A DNA stretch of 64,000 nt from Actibacterium pelagium (GTDB taxonomy: Bacteria > Pseudomonadota > Alphaproteobacteria > Rhodobacterales > Rhodobacteraceae), in assembly GCF_002285415.1 (NCBI RefSeq), contig NZ_NSBU01000004.1, forward strand, positions 1-64,000. The letters run 5' to 3'. Below, one piece after another: positions 7,964 through 17,291 of this stretch (position 1 is the stretch's first letter; each line of letters opens with the position of its first letter). The position numbers were made by a program, and so were the translations under genes. Below the pieces are notes generated by a model. That model had not been told where the DNA came from. It ran no database searches and worked only from the letters and a program-made list of their open reading frames with translations.

Positions 7964-9205
7964 CTAGGCAGCTGCCGCTGTCATCGGGCGCTCTTTCACC
8001 GGCAGGTGCACGATGGCCGAGAACAGCCCGACGCCGACGCCGACCCACCAGACCAGCGTGTAGTTGCCATAGATGTCATACAGCCGGCCACCCAGCCACA
8101 CGCCCAGGAACGAACCCAGCTGGTGCGAGAAGAAGACGATCCCGTACAAGGTTCCCATGTAGCGCAGGCCATAGATATAGGCGACCAGCCCGCTGGTCAG
8201 CGGCACGGTTGCCAGCCACAGCGCCCCCATCACGACAGAGAACACGATGACCGAAGTCGGTGTAATCGGCAGCATTATGAATACCGCCGCTGTGATAGTG
8301 CGGCCAAAGTAGATCGCCGACAGCAGGTACTTGCGCGAATATCGCTTCCCAAGCCAGCCAGCCGTAATCGTCCCGACGATATTGGCAAGCCCGATAAGCG
8401 CGATGGACATAGCGCCAAGGGCCGAGGTTGTGCTGACGCCGATCCCCGCAAGAATGCCGGTCGGGTCAATGGCCCCGCACATCTCTGTCACGAAGGCCGG
8501 GAAGTGAGCGGTCACGAAGGCCAGCTGATAGCCGCAGGAAAAGAAGCCAAGGAAGATCAGCGAATAGGACGGGTCGCGGAACGCCTTGCCAAGGATCTTG
8601 CTCATACTTTCTTCCAGCTCGGCCTTGCTGGCGACCTCAGGGGTGCGCATCATCGGCAGAGCGAAAAGAGACAGCAGGATGAAGGCCGCGAATGCCAGGA
8701 AGACCTCTTGCCATGACATGAAGCTTAGCATCCATTCGGCGGTCGGTGCGCCGATCACCTGACCGGCAGAGCCCGCCGCTGTCGCGATCCCCAACGCCAT
8801 CGAGCGGTGTTCGTCACTGGCAGCGCGACCAACAACGGCAAGGATCACGCCGAAACCCGTGCCCGCGATACCGAAGCCCACCAGCATTTCCAGCAACTGA
8901 TGCTGCCCCGGGGTGATCGCATAGGATGACAGGATCAAACCGGTGGCATAGGTCAGCGCACCAAGAATGATCGCACGGCGATCTCCGAACTTCTCGGCGA
9001 TGGCGCCGAACAGGGGCTGGCCGATACCCCAGAACAGGTTCTGGATCGCAATAGCGAATGAGAAATCCGCCCTTGGCCAGCCGAACTCTGTGGCAATTGG
9101 GATCTGGAACACGCCAAAGCTAGCGCGGACGGCGAAGCTGATCATCATGATGATGCAGCCCCCGATTAGGACGGGTGTAAACAGGCGTGCTTGGCTTTGG
9201 GTCAT
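7964..9205 (-). CDS. Major facilitator superfamily transporter
   Basis: The start at 9205 (MTQSQARLF, 413 residues) is supported by CGGAG upstream; a longer frame to 9253 adds a charged stretch unlike a carrier N-terminus. Twelve hydrophobic segments fit MFS. The loop between helices 2 and 3 reads G-A-I-A-E-K-F-G-D-R-R-A, a variant of the MFS signature, repeated in the second half as G-W-L-G-K-R-Y-S-R-K-Y. The sequence looks closest to the monocarboxylate/oxalate-formate (MCT/OFA) type of carriers, suggesting an organic anion, but this is a guess. It diverges from zapE across about 110 bp. Confidence 0.88.
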   Translation of the reverse strand: MTQSQARLFTPVLIGGCIIMMISFAVRASFGVFQIPIATEFGWPRADFSFAIAIQNLFWGIGQPLFGAIAEKFGDRRAIILGALTYATGLILSSYAITPGQHQLLEMLVGFGIAGTGFGVILAVVGRAASDEHRSMALGIATAAGSAGQVIGAPTAEWMLSFMSWQEVFLAFAAFILLSLFALPMMRTPEVASKAELEESMSKILGKAFRDPSYSLIFLGFFSCGYQLAFVTAHFPAFVTEMCGAIDPTGILAGIGVSTTSALGAMSIALIGLANIVGTITAGWLGKRYSRKYLLSAIYFGRTITAAVFIMLPITPTSVIVFSVVMGALWLATVPLTSGLVAYIYGLRYMGTLYGIVFFSHQLGSFLGVWLGGRLYDIYGNYTLVWWVGVGVGLFSAIVHLPVKERPMTAAAA

Positions 9206-9317
9206 GTCAGGTCTCCGTGCCCATTTCTTGTCCAGCACACCACCTGCGGTCAAACAATAAATTGTGTGGCAACAGTTCAGCTTTTCTTATCCGTCGCGGA
9301 GGTTTAAGCCGTTTTCC

Positions 9318-10406
9318 ATGACCGAAACATTGCACGATATCTACAATCAGCGCATCGCGGCAGGCGAAATTCACGAGGATCAAGCCCAGATCGCCGTTCT
9401 TGGCCTGTTCGAGAACCTGCGCGAAGCACTGCAGGACGCGCCGCAAGAAGCTGGTGGTTTTTCCTTGTTCCGCCGCAAGAAAGCGGCGCCAGCCCCAGCG
9501 CTAAAAGGATTGTATGTCTGGGGCGGTGTCGGTCGTGGCAAGTCCATGATCATGGACCTGTTTTATGACCACGTCGATATTTCGGGCAAACGCCGCGTCC
9601 ACTTCCATGCTTTCATGCAAGAGGTCCACGCAAGCCTGCATAAGATGCGCCAGTCCAAGGGTGACGACCCGCTAAAGCAGGTGGCCGAAGAGATGACCCG
9701 CGACCTGCGCCTGCTGTGTTTCGACGAGATGCAGATCACCGATATCACCGACGCGATGCTGGTGGGGCGTCTGTTTGATTTGCTGTTCGAAAGCGGTGTG
9801 ACCATCGTTACGACGTCGAACCGGGTTCCGGACGACCTGTACAAAGACGGGTTGCAGCGCGAACGCTTTGTCCCGTTCATCGACACCATCAAAGAGCGCC
9901 TGACAGTCTTCGAACTGGTCTCGGACACCGACTATCGTCAGAACCGCCTGACGGGTGAGAAAGTGTATTTCACCCCCGCCGGGGCCGAGGCCCGGAAATC
10001 CATCGACGCGATCTGGGACGATCTGGCAGCTAGCACCCATGACAAGCTGGTCCTGACCGTCAAAGGTCGTGCGGTCGAACTGCCGAACTATCACAACGGC
10101 ATGGCCCGCGCCTCGTTCTGGGATCTTTGCGGCAAGATGCTGGGGCCGGGCGACTATCTGGCAATCGCCGAGGCTGTGCGCCTGCTGGTACTGGAAGACA
10201 TCCCGCAATTGGGCCGCACCAATTTCAACGAGGCCAAGCGCTTCGTCACCCTGATTGACGCATTGTACGAGGCCAAGGTCCGCCTGATCGCCTCGGCCGC
10301 GGCAGAGCCCGAGATGCTGTATGTCGAGGGCACGGGCTCTTTCGAATTCGAACGCACCGCCAGCCGCCTGCGCGAAATGCAGGACAAGGATTGGGGGCTG
10401 GATTAA
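9318..10406 (+). CDS. zapE: ZapE / AFG1 family ATPase
   Basis: The 362-residue protein is an AFG1-like P-loop ATPase. Walker A reads G-G-V-G-R-G-K-S-M-I-M-D-L-F near residue 80, and Walker B reads L-L-C-F-D-E-M-Q-I-T-D near residue 135. The sensor stretch T-T-S-N-R-V-P-D-D-L-Y-K-D-G-L-Q-R and R-F-V-P-F-I follow, all diagnostic for the family. ZapE in E. coli acts at the division septum and destabilises FtsZ at low oxygen; AFG1 in mitochondria assists respiratory protein turnover. GGAGG lies 15 nt before the ATG, a rather long spacing, so the start is likely but not certain. It is convergent with tdh. Confidence 0.94.
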   Translation: MTETLHDIYNQRIAAGEIHEDQAQIAVLGLFENLREALQDAPQEAGGFSLFRRKKAAPAPALKGLYVWGGVGRGKSMIMDLFYDHVDISGKRRVHFHAFMQEVHASLHKMRQSKGDDPLKQVAEEMTRDLRLLCFDEMQITDITDAMLVGRLFDLLFESGVTIVTTSNRVPDDLYKDGLQRERFVPFIDTIKERLTVFELVSDTDYRQNRLTGEKVYFTPAGAEARKSIDAIWDDLAASTHDKLVLTVKGRAVELPNYHNGMARASFWDLCGKMLGPGDYLAIAEAVRLLVLEDIPQLGRTNFNEAKRFVTLIDALYEAKVRLIASAAAEPEMLYVEGTGSFEFERTASRLREMQDKDWGLD

Positions 10407-10444
10407 GCCCAAGCACCCCGCCCTGTTCTCTGTGTCTCGCCCAG

Positions 10445-10460
10445 AAGGGGAGAGCCCCTT
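10445..10460. terminator. Hairpin between convergent zapE and tdh
   Basis: AAGGGG-AGAG-CCCCTT forms a perfect 6-bp stem in the 66-bp gap between the two convergent genes. The T-tract is short on both sides, so it is a weak bidirectional terminator candidate. Confidence 0.45.
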
Positions 10461-10472
10461 TGGGAAGACGGA

Positions 10473-11510
10473 TTACGTCCAGTCCAGCACGACCTTCCCG
10501 CTGCTGCCTGCGCGCATGGTTTGAAAACCTTCGGCAAACTCGTCGACTTTGAAGCGGTGGGTGATCACGCCCCGCACGTCCAGCCCGTTTTGCAGCATGG
10601 CGATCATCTTGTACCAGGTTTCAAAGATCTCGCGGCCGTAGACGCCTTTGATGGTTATGGCCTTGAAGACGATCCGGGACCAATCAACAGGGGATTTGCC
10701 CGGTGGGATGCCCAGCATCGCAATGCGACCGCCCATGACAAGGTTCTCGACCATCTGATCCAGCGCTTGCTGATTGCCGGACATTTCCAGCCCGACATCG
10801 AAACCTTCTTTCATTTTCAGCGCGCCTTCGACCTCGCGCAGGTTCTGCTTGGCGACGTTGACCGGAACCACATCGGCCACGCGGGCTGCAAGGTCCAGAC
10901 GATCCTGATTCACATCGGTGATCACAACATGACGCGCGCCTACGTGGCGGGCCACGGCAGCAGCCATGATCCCGATCGGGCCAGCACCGGTGATCAACAC
11001 GTCCTCGCCCACCAGATCAAAGCTGAGAGCGGTGTGAACCGCGTTGCCAAGGGGATCTAGGATCGCCCCGATCTCATCATCAATTTCGTCTGGCAACGGC
11101 ACAACGTTGAAAGCTGGCAACGCAAGATATTCAGCAAAAGCGCCCTGCTCATTCACGCCAATCCCACGCGTTTCGGGGTCCAGATGAAACTTTCCAGCCC
11201 GGCTTTGACGGCTGTGTTTGCCGATCAGATGCCCTTCACCCGAGCAACGCTGCCCGATCTCAAGATCGGAAACGTCACTGCCAAGCTCGACAATTTCACC
11301 GGCAAATTCATGGCCAGTGACCAACGGGACTGGCACTGTTTTCTGGGCCCACTCATCCCAATTCCAGATGTGAATATCGGTGCCACAGATGCCGGTCTTA
11401 TTGATGCGGATCAGCACCTCATCCGGTTTGATCTCGGGCACCGGGCGGTGCTCCATCCACAGGCCCGGTTCGGGCTTGGCTTTGACGAGGGCCTTCATTT
11501 CGTTGGTCAT
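10473..11510 (-). CDS. tdh: L-threonine 3-dehydrogenase lacking structural-zinc cysteines
   Basis: The 345-residue zinc-type medium-chain dehydrogenase oxidises L-threonine to 2-amino-3-ketobutyrate with NAD. The catalytic zinc site is present: C-G-T-D near residue 42 and G-H-E-F-A near 69. The NAD fold [13 protein letters not shown] is near residue 172, and much of the C-terminal half matches E. coli Tdh closely ([17 protein letters not shown]). The structural-zinc loop is changed: where E. coli Tdh has four Cys (C-G-H-C-R-N-C and a fourth Cys downstream), this protein reads G-K-H-S-R-Q-S and lacks all four. ATGA overlap with kbl shows translational coupling. The pathway continues with Kbl to glycine plus acetyl-CoA. 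Confidence 0.95.
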   Translation of the reverse strand: MTNEMKALVKAKPEPGLWMEHRPVPEIKPDEVLIRINKTGICGTDIHIWNWDEWAQKTVPVPLVTGHEFAGEIVELGSDVSDLEIGQRCSGEGHLIGKHSRQSRAGKFHLDPETRGIGVNEQGAFAEYLALPAFNVVPLPDEIDDEIGAILDPLGNAVHTALSFDLVGEDVLITGAGPIGIMAAAVARHVGARHVVITDVNQDRLDLAARVADVVPVNVAKQNLREVEGALKMKEGFDVGLEMSGNQQALDQMVENLVMGGRIAMLGIPPGKSPVDWSRIVFKAITIKGVYGREIFETWYKMIAMLQNGLDVRGVITHRFKVDEFAEGFQTMRAGSSGKVVLDWT

Positions 11511-12694
11511 GACAATACCCCTGTTTTGCGGCCTGCAGACTCAAACGCGGCCAGAGCAGCATCCAGATCATCGCGGGTCAGAGCGGCGTTCATCTGGGTG
11601 CGGATGCGGGCCTGCCCGCGTGGCACGACCGGGAAGAAGAACCCAGCCACGTAGACCCCGTTTTCGTACAGCGCGTTGGCCATGTCCTGGCTAAGACGCG
11701 CATCCCCCAGCATGACGGGGATGATCGGGTGTTCCCCGGGCAGAAGGTCAAAGCCAAGCTTGGTCAACCCGTCGCGCCAGTAAGCAGCGTTATCAAAAAG
11801 CCGCGCACGCAGGTCATCGCCCGCCTCGACCAGACGCAGCGCCTCTAGCCCCGCAGCCACGACAGACGGCGGCAAAGCGTTCGAGAATAGATAGGGCCGT
11901 GCCCGTTGGCGCAGAAGGTCAATCACCGGTTGGGGCCCGGCGATATAGCCGCCAATCGCGCCGCCCAAAGCCTTGCCCAAAGTGCCCGTCAGAATATCCA
12001 CTTCGACCCCATGATGCGCGGGCGTGCCCTGCCCCTTTGGCCCCATAAAGCCCGTTGCGTGACAATCATCAACCATCACCAAAGCATCGTATTGCTTCGC
12101 CAGCGCGGTAATCTGCGGCAGCGGTGCCAGATAACCATCCATGCTGAAGACGCCGTCGGTCGCAATCATGATATGGCGCGCACCATCGGCGCGGGCGGCT
12201 TTCAATTGCGCCTCCAGCTCGTCCATATCCGCATTGGCATAGCGATAGCGCTTGGCCTTGCACAGCCGAATACCGTCGATGATCGACGCGTGGTTCAGCG
12301 CATCCGAGATCACCGCATCTTCCGGCCCCAACAGCGGTTCGAATAAAGCACCATTGGCATCGAAACAGGCCGCAAAAAGGATGCTGTCGTCTTTGCCAAG
12401 AAACTTGGCCAGCGCCTGTTCCAGCTCCCGGTGCAGATCCTGCGTCCCGCAGATGAACCGGACCGAAGCCATGCCATAGCCGTGATCATCCATCGCCCCC
12501 TTCGCGGCTGAAATCAGCGCCGGATGGTCGGCCAGACCAAGGTAGTTGTTGGCACAAAGGTTGATCACCTCGCGGTCACCCACCTGCACCCGCCCGCCCT
12601 GCGGCGAGGTGATCAGGCGTTCGCGTTTATAAAGGCCCTGATCCTCGATCTCGGTCAGGGTCTCGGTGATATGGGTCAGGAAAGAATCACTCAT
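11507..12694 (-). CDS. kbl: 2-amino-3-ketobutyrate CoA ligase (glycine C-acetyltransferase)
   Basis: The start at 12694 (MSDSFLTHI, 395 residues) has GGAGG 7 nt upstream and matches the usual family length. This PLP enzyme cleaves 2-amino-3-ketobutyrate with CoA to glycine and acetyl-CoA. Visible family features are C-A-N-N-Y-L-G-L near residue 47, D-D-C-H-A-T-G-F near 210, and the PLP-lysine motif T-L-G-K-A-L-G-G-A near 245. Its stop overlaps the tdh start. A palindrome in the promoter gap, shared in part with the regulator gene upstream, suggests control by the XRE-cupin protein. Confidence 0.97.
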   Translation of the reverse strand: MSDSFLTHITETLTEIEDQGLYKRERLITSPQGGRVQVGDREVINLCANNYLGLADHPALISAAKGAMDDHGYGMASVRFICGTQDLHRELEQALAKFLGKDDSILFAACFDANGALFEPLLGPEDAVISDALNHASIIDGIRLCKAKRYRYANADMDELEAQLKAARADGARHIMIATDGVFSMDGYLAPLPQITALAKQYDALVMVDDCHATGFMGPKGQGTPAHHGVEVDILTGTLGKALGGAIGGYIAGPQPVIDLLRQRARPYLFSNALPPSVVAAGLEALRLVEAGDDLRARLFDNAAYWRDGLTKLGFDLLPGEHPIIPVMLGDARLSQDMANALYENGVYVAGFFFPVVPRGQARIRTQMNAALTRDDLDAALAAFESAGRKTGVLS

Positions 12695-12763
12695 TGGGGC
12701 CTCCGTTTCGCGATCCATCTAGCATAACGGAAGCACGTCCCAAATAGGAGAATTCCCTTTTTG

Positions 12764-12776
12764 CGGAATTTTTCCG
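12764..12776. promoter_or_regulatory. Palindrome in kbl-tdh promoter, candidate operator
   Basis: CGGAA-TTT-TTCCG is a palindrome with perfect 5-bp arms, 70 nt upstream of kbl in the 92-bp gap after the XRE-cupin gene. On the minus strand it includes CGGAAAAAT, a 9-mer that recurs on the plus strand at 13359-13367, next to the regulator's own start codon. Shared sequence at both promoters suggests a binding site for the regulator. Confidence 0.4.
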
Positions 12777-12786
12777 TTATTATGGA

Positions 12787-13356
12787 TTACACGTCGTCGA
12801 ATACCAACAAAAACGCCACGGCCGACCCATCTATCGAGCGGATGGAATGCACGGTGTCGGCCGCATAACGGGCGCTGTCGCCTGTCGCCAATTGCTCGGT
12901 CGCGTCGCCAGAGGTGACTTCGACCATGCCATCAAGAACCGTCAGATGTTCGACTGTCCCACGCTTGTGGGGCTGGCTGTCTAGGCTGCCCCCCGCGCTG
13001 AGTTCCAACTGATAGACTTCGTTCCGCCCGGCCTCTTCAGGCGGTGAAAGAATGCGAATGCGGCAGCCTTCGCCGCGATTGTCGATGGTCGGCGCTTGGT
13101 CACGACGAATGACCTCGATCCGGTCCGTCTTGGCGGTTTCGTCCAGCAGACCCGCGAAATCCACCTGCAAGGCGCTCGTCAGGTTCCAAAGCGTCGCAAT
13201 CGTGGGCGAGGATTCGCCCCGCTCGATCTGGCTGACCATGGACCGGGAAACGCCCGATAGCTTGGCCACTGCTTCAAGCGATAGGCCCTTCTCTCGTCGG
13301 GCCTCTTTTAGCCGCGCGGGCAGGCGCGACAGGATATCGTCATCTTTCTCCGTCAT
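12787..13356 (-). CDS. XRE family regulator with C-terminal cupin domain
   Basis: The start at 13356 gives 189 residues. The N-terminal HTH reads L-K-E-A-R-R-E-K-G-L-S-L-E-A-V-A-K-L-S-G then V-S-R-S-M-V-S-Q-I-E-R-G-E-S-S-P-T between residues 17 and 53. The cupin barrel covers residues 110-187, with H-K-R-G-T-V-E-H-L and a closing G-D-S-A-R-Y-x-A-D-x-x-H. HTH-cupin proteins are small-molecule sensors, often for amino-acid catabolism. It lies directly upstream of kbl-tdh on the same strand, so control of threonine degradation is a good inference. No Shine-Dalgarno is visible before this ATG, so translation could be leaderless; a longer frame to 13674 would overlap the thiolase gene and looks unlikely. 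Confidence 0.9.
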   Translation of the reverse strand: MTEKDDDILSRLPARLKEARREKGLSLEAVAKLSGVSRSMVSQIERGESSPTIATLWNLTSALQVDFAGLLDETAKTDRIEVIRRDQAPTIDNRGEGCRIRILSPPEEAGRNEVYQLELSAGGSLDSQPHKRGTVEHLTVLDGMVEVTSGDATEQLATGDSARYAADTVHSIRSIDGSAVAFLLVFDDV

Positions 13357-13358
13357 TG

Positions 13359-13367
13359 CGGAAAAAT
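13359..13367. promoter_or_regulatory. Second copy of the CGGAAAAAT motif
   Basis: The plus-strand 9-mer CGGAAAAAT sits 3 nt upstream of the XRE-cupin start codon. It equals one arm and centre of the palindrome at 12764-12776. A repressor bound here would cover the translation start region of its own gene, consistent with autoregulation. Confidence 0.3.
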
Positions 13368-13570
13368 GGATTGCAGTTCGCTGACTGTCAATTGGTCTGG
13401 TGCAATTCACCGCCCGCGTGACAGCGCGAGGGCGACAAGCCAGCAGGGACCGACACCAGCCAGCCCCCTCGATTTGCGCGACATGAACTACGTAACGTAC
13501 GGTTTCCATCCCTGAAGAACTTCCCCTAAGCTTTGCCAGACCAAAGTCACCAGGATCGTGGGAGAGATAC

Positions 13571-14746
13571 ATGACTGACATCGTAGTATTGGGTGGGGCC
13601 CGTACAGCAATCGGCACATTCGGAGGTTCGCTGGCAGGGACACCCCCGATCGATCTGGGCACCGTCGTGGCCAAAGAGGCGCTAACCCGTTCAGGTGTTG
13701 AAGCCGATCAGATCGGCAATGTTGTCATGGGCCACATTATCAATACCGAGCCGCGCGACATGTATATCAGCCGTGCAGCCGCTATCGCGGCGGGCATTCC
13801 GCACACCACCCCCGCACTGACCTTGAACCGTCTGTGTGGCTCTGGCCTACAGGCGATCGTTTCGGCGACCCAATCGCTGATGCTGGGCGATGCAGAGTTT
13901 GCCCTTGCCGGTGGTGCCGAAAACATGAGCCGCGCACCCTATATCATCCCGTCTGCGCGGTGGGGTCAGAAGATGGGGGATGTTGGCGCAGTCGACATGA
14001 TGCTCGGGGCCTTGAACTGCCCGTTTGGCACTGGCCACATGGGCATTACCGCAGAAAACGTTGCGGCCGAGAATGACATCACCCGCGAGCAGCAGGATGC
14101 CTTCGCGCTAGAAAGTCAGGAACGTGCGGCCAAGGCGATCGAGAACGGCTATTTCAAAAGCCAGATCGTTCCGGTTGAGGTCAAGAAGCGCCGCGAGATC
14201 GTCGCCTTTGACACGGATGAACACCCGAAAGCCACCACCATAGATGGGCTTGGCTCACTGCGTGCAGCCTTCAAGAAAGACGGCACCGTAACGGCCGGCA
14301 ACGCGTCGGGCCTTAACGATGGCGCAGGAGCGGTCGTGCTGGCAACGGCCTCGGCGGCTGACAGTGCCGGGCTGAAGCCGCGGGCGCGTATCCTTGGATA
14401 TAACATCGCCGGGGTGCGCCCCGAAGTGATGGGCATCGGTCCCGTTCCCGCCGTTCAGGGCCTGCTGGATCGCACGGGCCTGTCCCTGTCCGATTTCGAC
14501 GTGATTGAATCGAACGAGGCTTTTGCAGCACAGGCGCTGGCGGTCAGCAAGCAGCTTGGCCTGGACCCGGCCAAGGTTAATCCCAATGGCGGCGCCATTG
14601 CCTTGGGCCACCCGATCGGTGCCTCAGGCACGATCATTTTCATCAAAGCACTGTACGAGATGGAGCGGATTGGCGCCAAACGCGCGCTGGCCACCATGTG
14701 CATCGGTGGCGGACAAGGCATCGCCGTCGCGATCGAGGCGATGTAA
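13571..14746 (+). CDS. Acetyl-CoA C-acyltransferase (BktB-like thiolase)
   Basis: This 391-residue thiolase has the three catalytic signatures: Cys89 in N-R-L-C-G-S-G, His347 in G-H-P-I-G-A-S-G, and Cys377 in C-I-G-G-G-Q-G. The enzyme condenses or cleaves 3-ketoacyl-CoA and acetyl-CoA. The N-terminus [16 protein letters not shown] is typical of degradative or BktB-type thiolases. The product of the nearby Tdh-Kbl route is acetyl-CoA, but the gene is on the opposite strand and may be unrelated. The start has GGAGAG about 6 nt upstream. A strong hairpin follows at 14792-14828. An 11-bp palindrome TACGTAACGTA lies upstream at 13489-13499. Confidence 0.93.
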   Translation: MTDIVVLGGARTAIGTFGGSLAGTPPIDLGTVVAKEALTRSGVEADQIGNVVMGHIINTEPRDMYISRAAAIAAGIPHTTPALTLNRLCGSGLQAIVSATQSLMLGDAEFALAGGAENMSRAPYIIPSARWGQKMGDVGAVDMMLGALNCPFGTGHMGITAENVAAENDITREQQDAFALESQERAAKAIENGYFKSQIVPVEVKKRREIVAFDTDEHPKATTIDGLGSLRAAFKKDGTVTAGNASGLNDGAGAVVLATASAADSAGLKPRARILGYNIAGVRPEVMGIGPVPAVQGLLDRTGLSLSDFDVIESNEAFAAQALAVSKQLGLDPAKVNPNGGAIALGHPIGASGTIIFIKALYEMERIGAKRALATMCIGGGQGIAVAIEAM

Positions 14747-14791
14747 TCCGCCCCGGTAAAGTGTGTTAACGGCGTTTTTAGACGTTTTGTG

Positions 14792-14828
14792 AAATCCTGC
14801 GCCCTGATTACAGGGTGTAGGATTTTTT
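14792..14828 (+). terminator. 15-bp hairpin plus T-run, directly before the histidine kinase start
   Basis: AAATCCT pairs with AGGATTT and CCCTG with CAGGG; the three bases between them also pair (G-U, C-G, G-U), so the stem is 15 bp long with an ATTA loop. Six T follow from 14823. This has the form of an intrinsic terminator for the thiolase. The next gene's ATG begins at 14829, immediately after the T-run, and its only SD-like bases (GTAGGA) lie within the 3' arm. Confidence 0.75.
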
Positions 14829-17288
14829 ATGGAAATGGATTCGGCTTTCGCCGCAGAGAAAGCGGCGAGGATTAAGGCCGAGGAGGCTTTGGAAGACGCG
14901 CGCGGCAAGCTTGCCAGTTTGCAACGCCAACTGCTTGACGGCCCCTCCGTCACATCTTCTTCGAATGTAAACACAGCCTCCGGGTCAATGGTTTGGGGTG
15001 GGCTGGATCATTTGGGCGACGGCATCGCCATTTATGATCGTGACCATCGGCTGGTGACCGCGAATGCCCCCTATCTTCGCAATATATCCTTAGACCTAGC
15101 AGCCGTAACGGGCTTGGGATTTTCTGAAATCCTTCACAATCTGTCGCAAAACGGCCATGTCGATCTGGAAGGTCAGGACCCGGAAGCTTGGCACAACCAG
15201 ATTCTAGAACGCTGGTCATTAGAGACAATCCCGGACGCGACGATCAGGCTGGATTCGGGCAAGTATTTCAAGATCAAAGACCGTCGCACCCCAAACGGTG
15301 AAATCGTCAGTTTGGTGGTCGACGTCAGCGACCTGATGCAAATATGTGCAGGGATAAACACGATCTCTGATGGGTTCGTGATTTATGATCGCGACGAGAA
15401 AATGGTTCTTTGCAACCAGCGCTATAAGGAGATTTACAAACTTCCGCCCGAGATCGCCCACCCCGGCAACTCTTTCAAAAACATTCTTCAATATGGGTTG
15501 GACAATGGCCACTATGCCGAAGCGATCGGCCGCGAAGACGCCTGGCTGAAGGGTCGGCTGGAAGACCACCGCCGCAGTGACAGCGCGCTAGAGCAACCGC
15601 TAAGCGACGGGCGATGGTTGCGGATCGAAGAAGCTGCAACCCCCGACGGCGGACGTGTGGGGTTGCGCGTCGACATTTCGCACCAGAAGGCCCAGCAAAA
15701 GGCCTTGGATCAAGCACGCGCAGCCGCCGAGGCCGCCAATCGCGCCAAATCTGCATTCCTCGCAAATATGAGCCACGAATTGCGCACTCCAATGAATGGC
15801 GTGGTCGGCATGGCGGACATTCTTTGCGAGACCCGACTAACGGACGAACAAAGGCTCTACGCAGATACGATCAGGAATTCAGGGGAATCGCTGCTCAAGC
15901 TACTTAATGACGTATTGGACTTCTCGAAGATCGAAGCAGACAAGCTGACCCTGCACCCCGAACCTTTCAATCTGGAACACACGATCCACGAAGTTGTCAT
16001 GCTTTTGCGGGGGAATGCGATCGGCAAGGGGCTGGAGCTTTATATCGACTATGACCTGTTCCACCCCACATCCTTCATCGGTGATCAGGGTCGCATCCGG
16101 CAGATTTTGACCAACCTGATCGGCAACGCGGTCAAGTTTACAGAAGCAGGCCATATCCTTGTTCGTGTTGTTGGAATCGAATCCGATGCCATTGGCCAAC
16201 AGCAAATCCACATCACGGTCGAAGACACGGGCATCGGCATCTCTGAAGAGATGCAGTCGCATATATTTGGTGAGTTCAATCAGGTTGAAGACGTCGAGAC
16301 CCGCAGGTTTCAGGGCACGGGCCTTGGTCTTGCGATCACCAAACGTCTGGTTGAACTTATGGATGGTGACCTTTGGGTGGAATCGACAAAGGGAAGCGGA
16401 TCGTGCTTTGGCATTTGCCTGACATTGCCGATCACCGAAACCAAAGAGGTAGAGCCTGAGACCTCTTCGCTTGAAAACACGCGCATTCTGGTTGTCGATG
16501 ATCAAGAGGTGAACCGCACCATTCTAGAGCGTCAGTTTACCCCGGTAGGTGCGCAGATTGTCACCTGCGCCAGCGGTCCTGATGCGTTGCGAAAGATAGA
16601 AAGTGGGGCGACGTTCGACCTGATTATCACAGACTTCCTTATGCCGGAGATGGACGGAATAGAGTTGTCGATGAAACTGAAAGAGGCACGTCCCGAGACC
16701 CCTATTGTCATGCTGACTTCGGACCCGACCGTCTTGGGGCGACCAGAGATCCAAACCTGTGTGGACAAGGTGCTGCAAAAACCCAGCCTGCGCAAAACAC
16801 TACATGAAACGCTGACCCAACTGATCAATGGTGCTTCCGACCCGCAAGCCAATCCGTCCCGGATCGAAAACCGTGACGTCAGGGCTAGGTTGCGTATTCT
16901 CGCCGCCGAAGACAATCAAACCAACCGCCTCGTCTTCCGCAAGTTTCTGGAAGGGGAAGACATTGATTTGACCTTCGCCGAAAACGGTCAACAAGCAGTC
17001 GACGCTTACTGCGAAGATCGGCCCGACATGATCTTCATGGATGTCTCGATGCCAGAAATGGATGGCAAGACGGCCACGCGGATCATCCGAGAGATGGAGC
17101 AGTCTCAAAACCGGCCGCCGATCCCGATCATCGCCCTGACAGCGCATGCGCTGCCCGGCGATGATGCTGCTTTCCTCGCGGTCGGAATGAACGCCTATCT
17201 GACCAAACCTTTGCGGCGGTCAGAGATCCTGACAGCGATTCAGACCCATTCGCCCTCGGCCCGCACGTCTTTAGTTAAGGCTGGCTAG
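14829..17288 (+). CDS. Hybrid sensor histidine kinase with two PAS and two receiver domains
   Basis: The 819-residue soluble kinase begins with a short coiled coil (residues 5-38), then two PAS-7-like domains (about 55-165 and 175-280; both contain I-Y-D-R-D), a linker coiled coil, HisKA with phospho-acceptor His316 in S-H-E-L-R-T-P-M-N-G, and a HATPase with N-L-I-G-N-A-V-K-F, D-T-G-I-G-I and G-T-G-L-G-L-A. Two receiver domains follow, I-L-V-V-D-D-Q with D-F-L-M-P-E-M-D-G, and I-L-A-A-E-D-N with M-D-V-S-M-P-E-M-D-G. No transmembrane segment or signal peptide is visible, so it probably senses a cytoplasmic cue. No output regulator lies next to it. Translation may be affected by the hairpin that ends 3 nt before the ATG. 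Confidence 0.93.
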   Translation: MEMDSAFAAEKAARIKAEEALEDARGKLASLQRQLLDGPSVTSSSNVNTASGSMVWGGLDHLGDGIAIYDRDHRLVTANAPYLRNISLDLAAVTGLGFSEILHNLSQNGHVDLEGQDPEAWHNQILERWSLETIPDATIRLDSGKYFKIKDRRTPNGEIVSLVVDVSDLMQICAGINTISDGFVIYDRDEKMVLCNQRYKEIYKLPPEIAHPGNSFKNILQYGLDNGHYAEAIGREDAWLKGRLEDHRRSDSALEQPLSDGRWLRIEEAATPDGGRVGLRVDISHQKAQQKALDQARAAAEAANRAKSAFLANMSHELRTPMNGVVGMADILCETRLTDEQRLYADTIRNSGESLLKLLNDVLDFSKIEADKLTLHPEPFNLEHTIHEVVMLLRGNAIGKGLELYIDYDLFHPTSFIGDQGRIRQILTNLIGNAVKFTEAGHILVRVVGIESDAIGQQQIHITVEDTGIGISEEMQSHIFGEFNQVEDVETRRFQGTGLGLAITKRLVELMDGDLWVESTKGSGSCFGICLTLPITETKEVEPETSSLENTRILVVDDQEVNRTILERQFTPVGAQIVTCASGPDALRKIESGATFDLIITDFLMPEMDGIELSMKLKEARPETPIVMLTSDPTVLGRPEIQTCVDKVLQKPSLRKTLHETLTQLINGASDPQANPSRIENRDVRARLRILAAEDNQTNRLVFRKFLEGEDIDLTFAENGQQAVDAYCEDRPDMIFMDVSMPEMDGKTATRIIREMEQSQNRPPIPIIALTAHALPGDDAAFLAVGMNAYLTKPLRRSEILTAIQTHSPSARTSLVKAG

Positions 17289-17291
17289 CGC

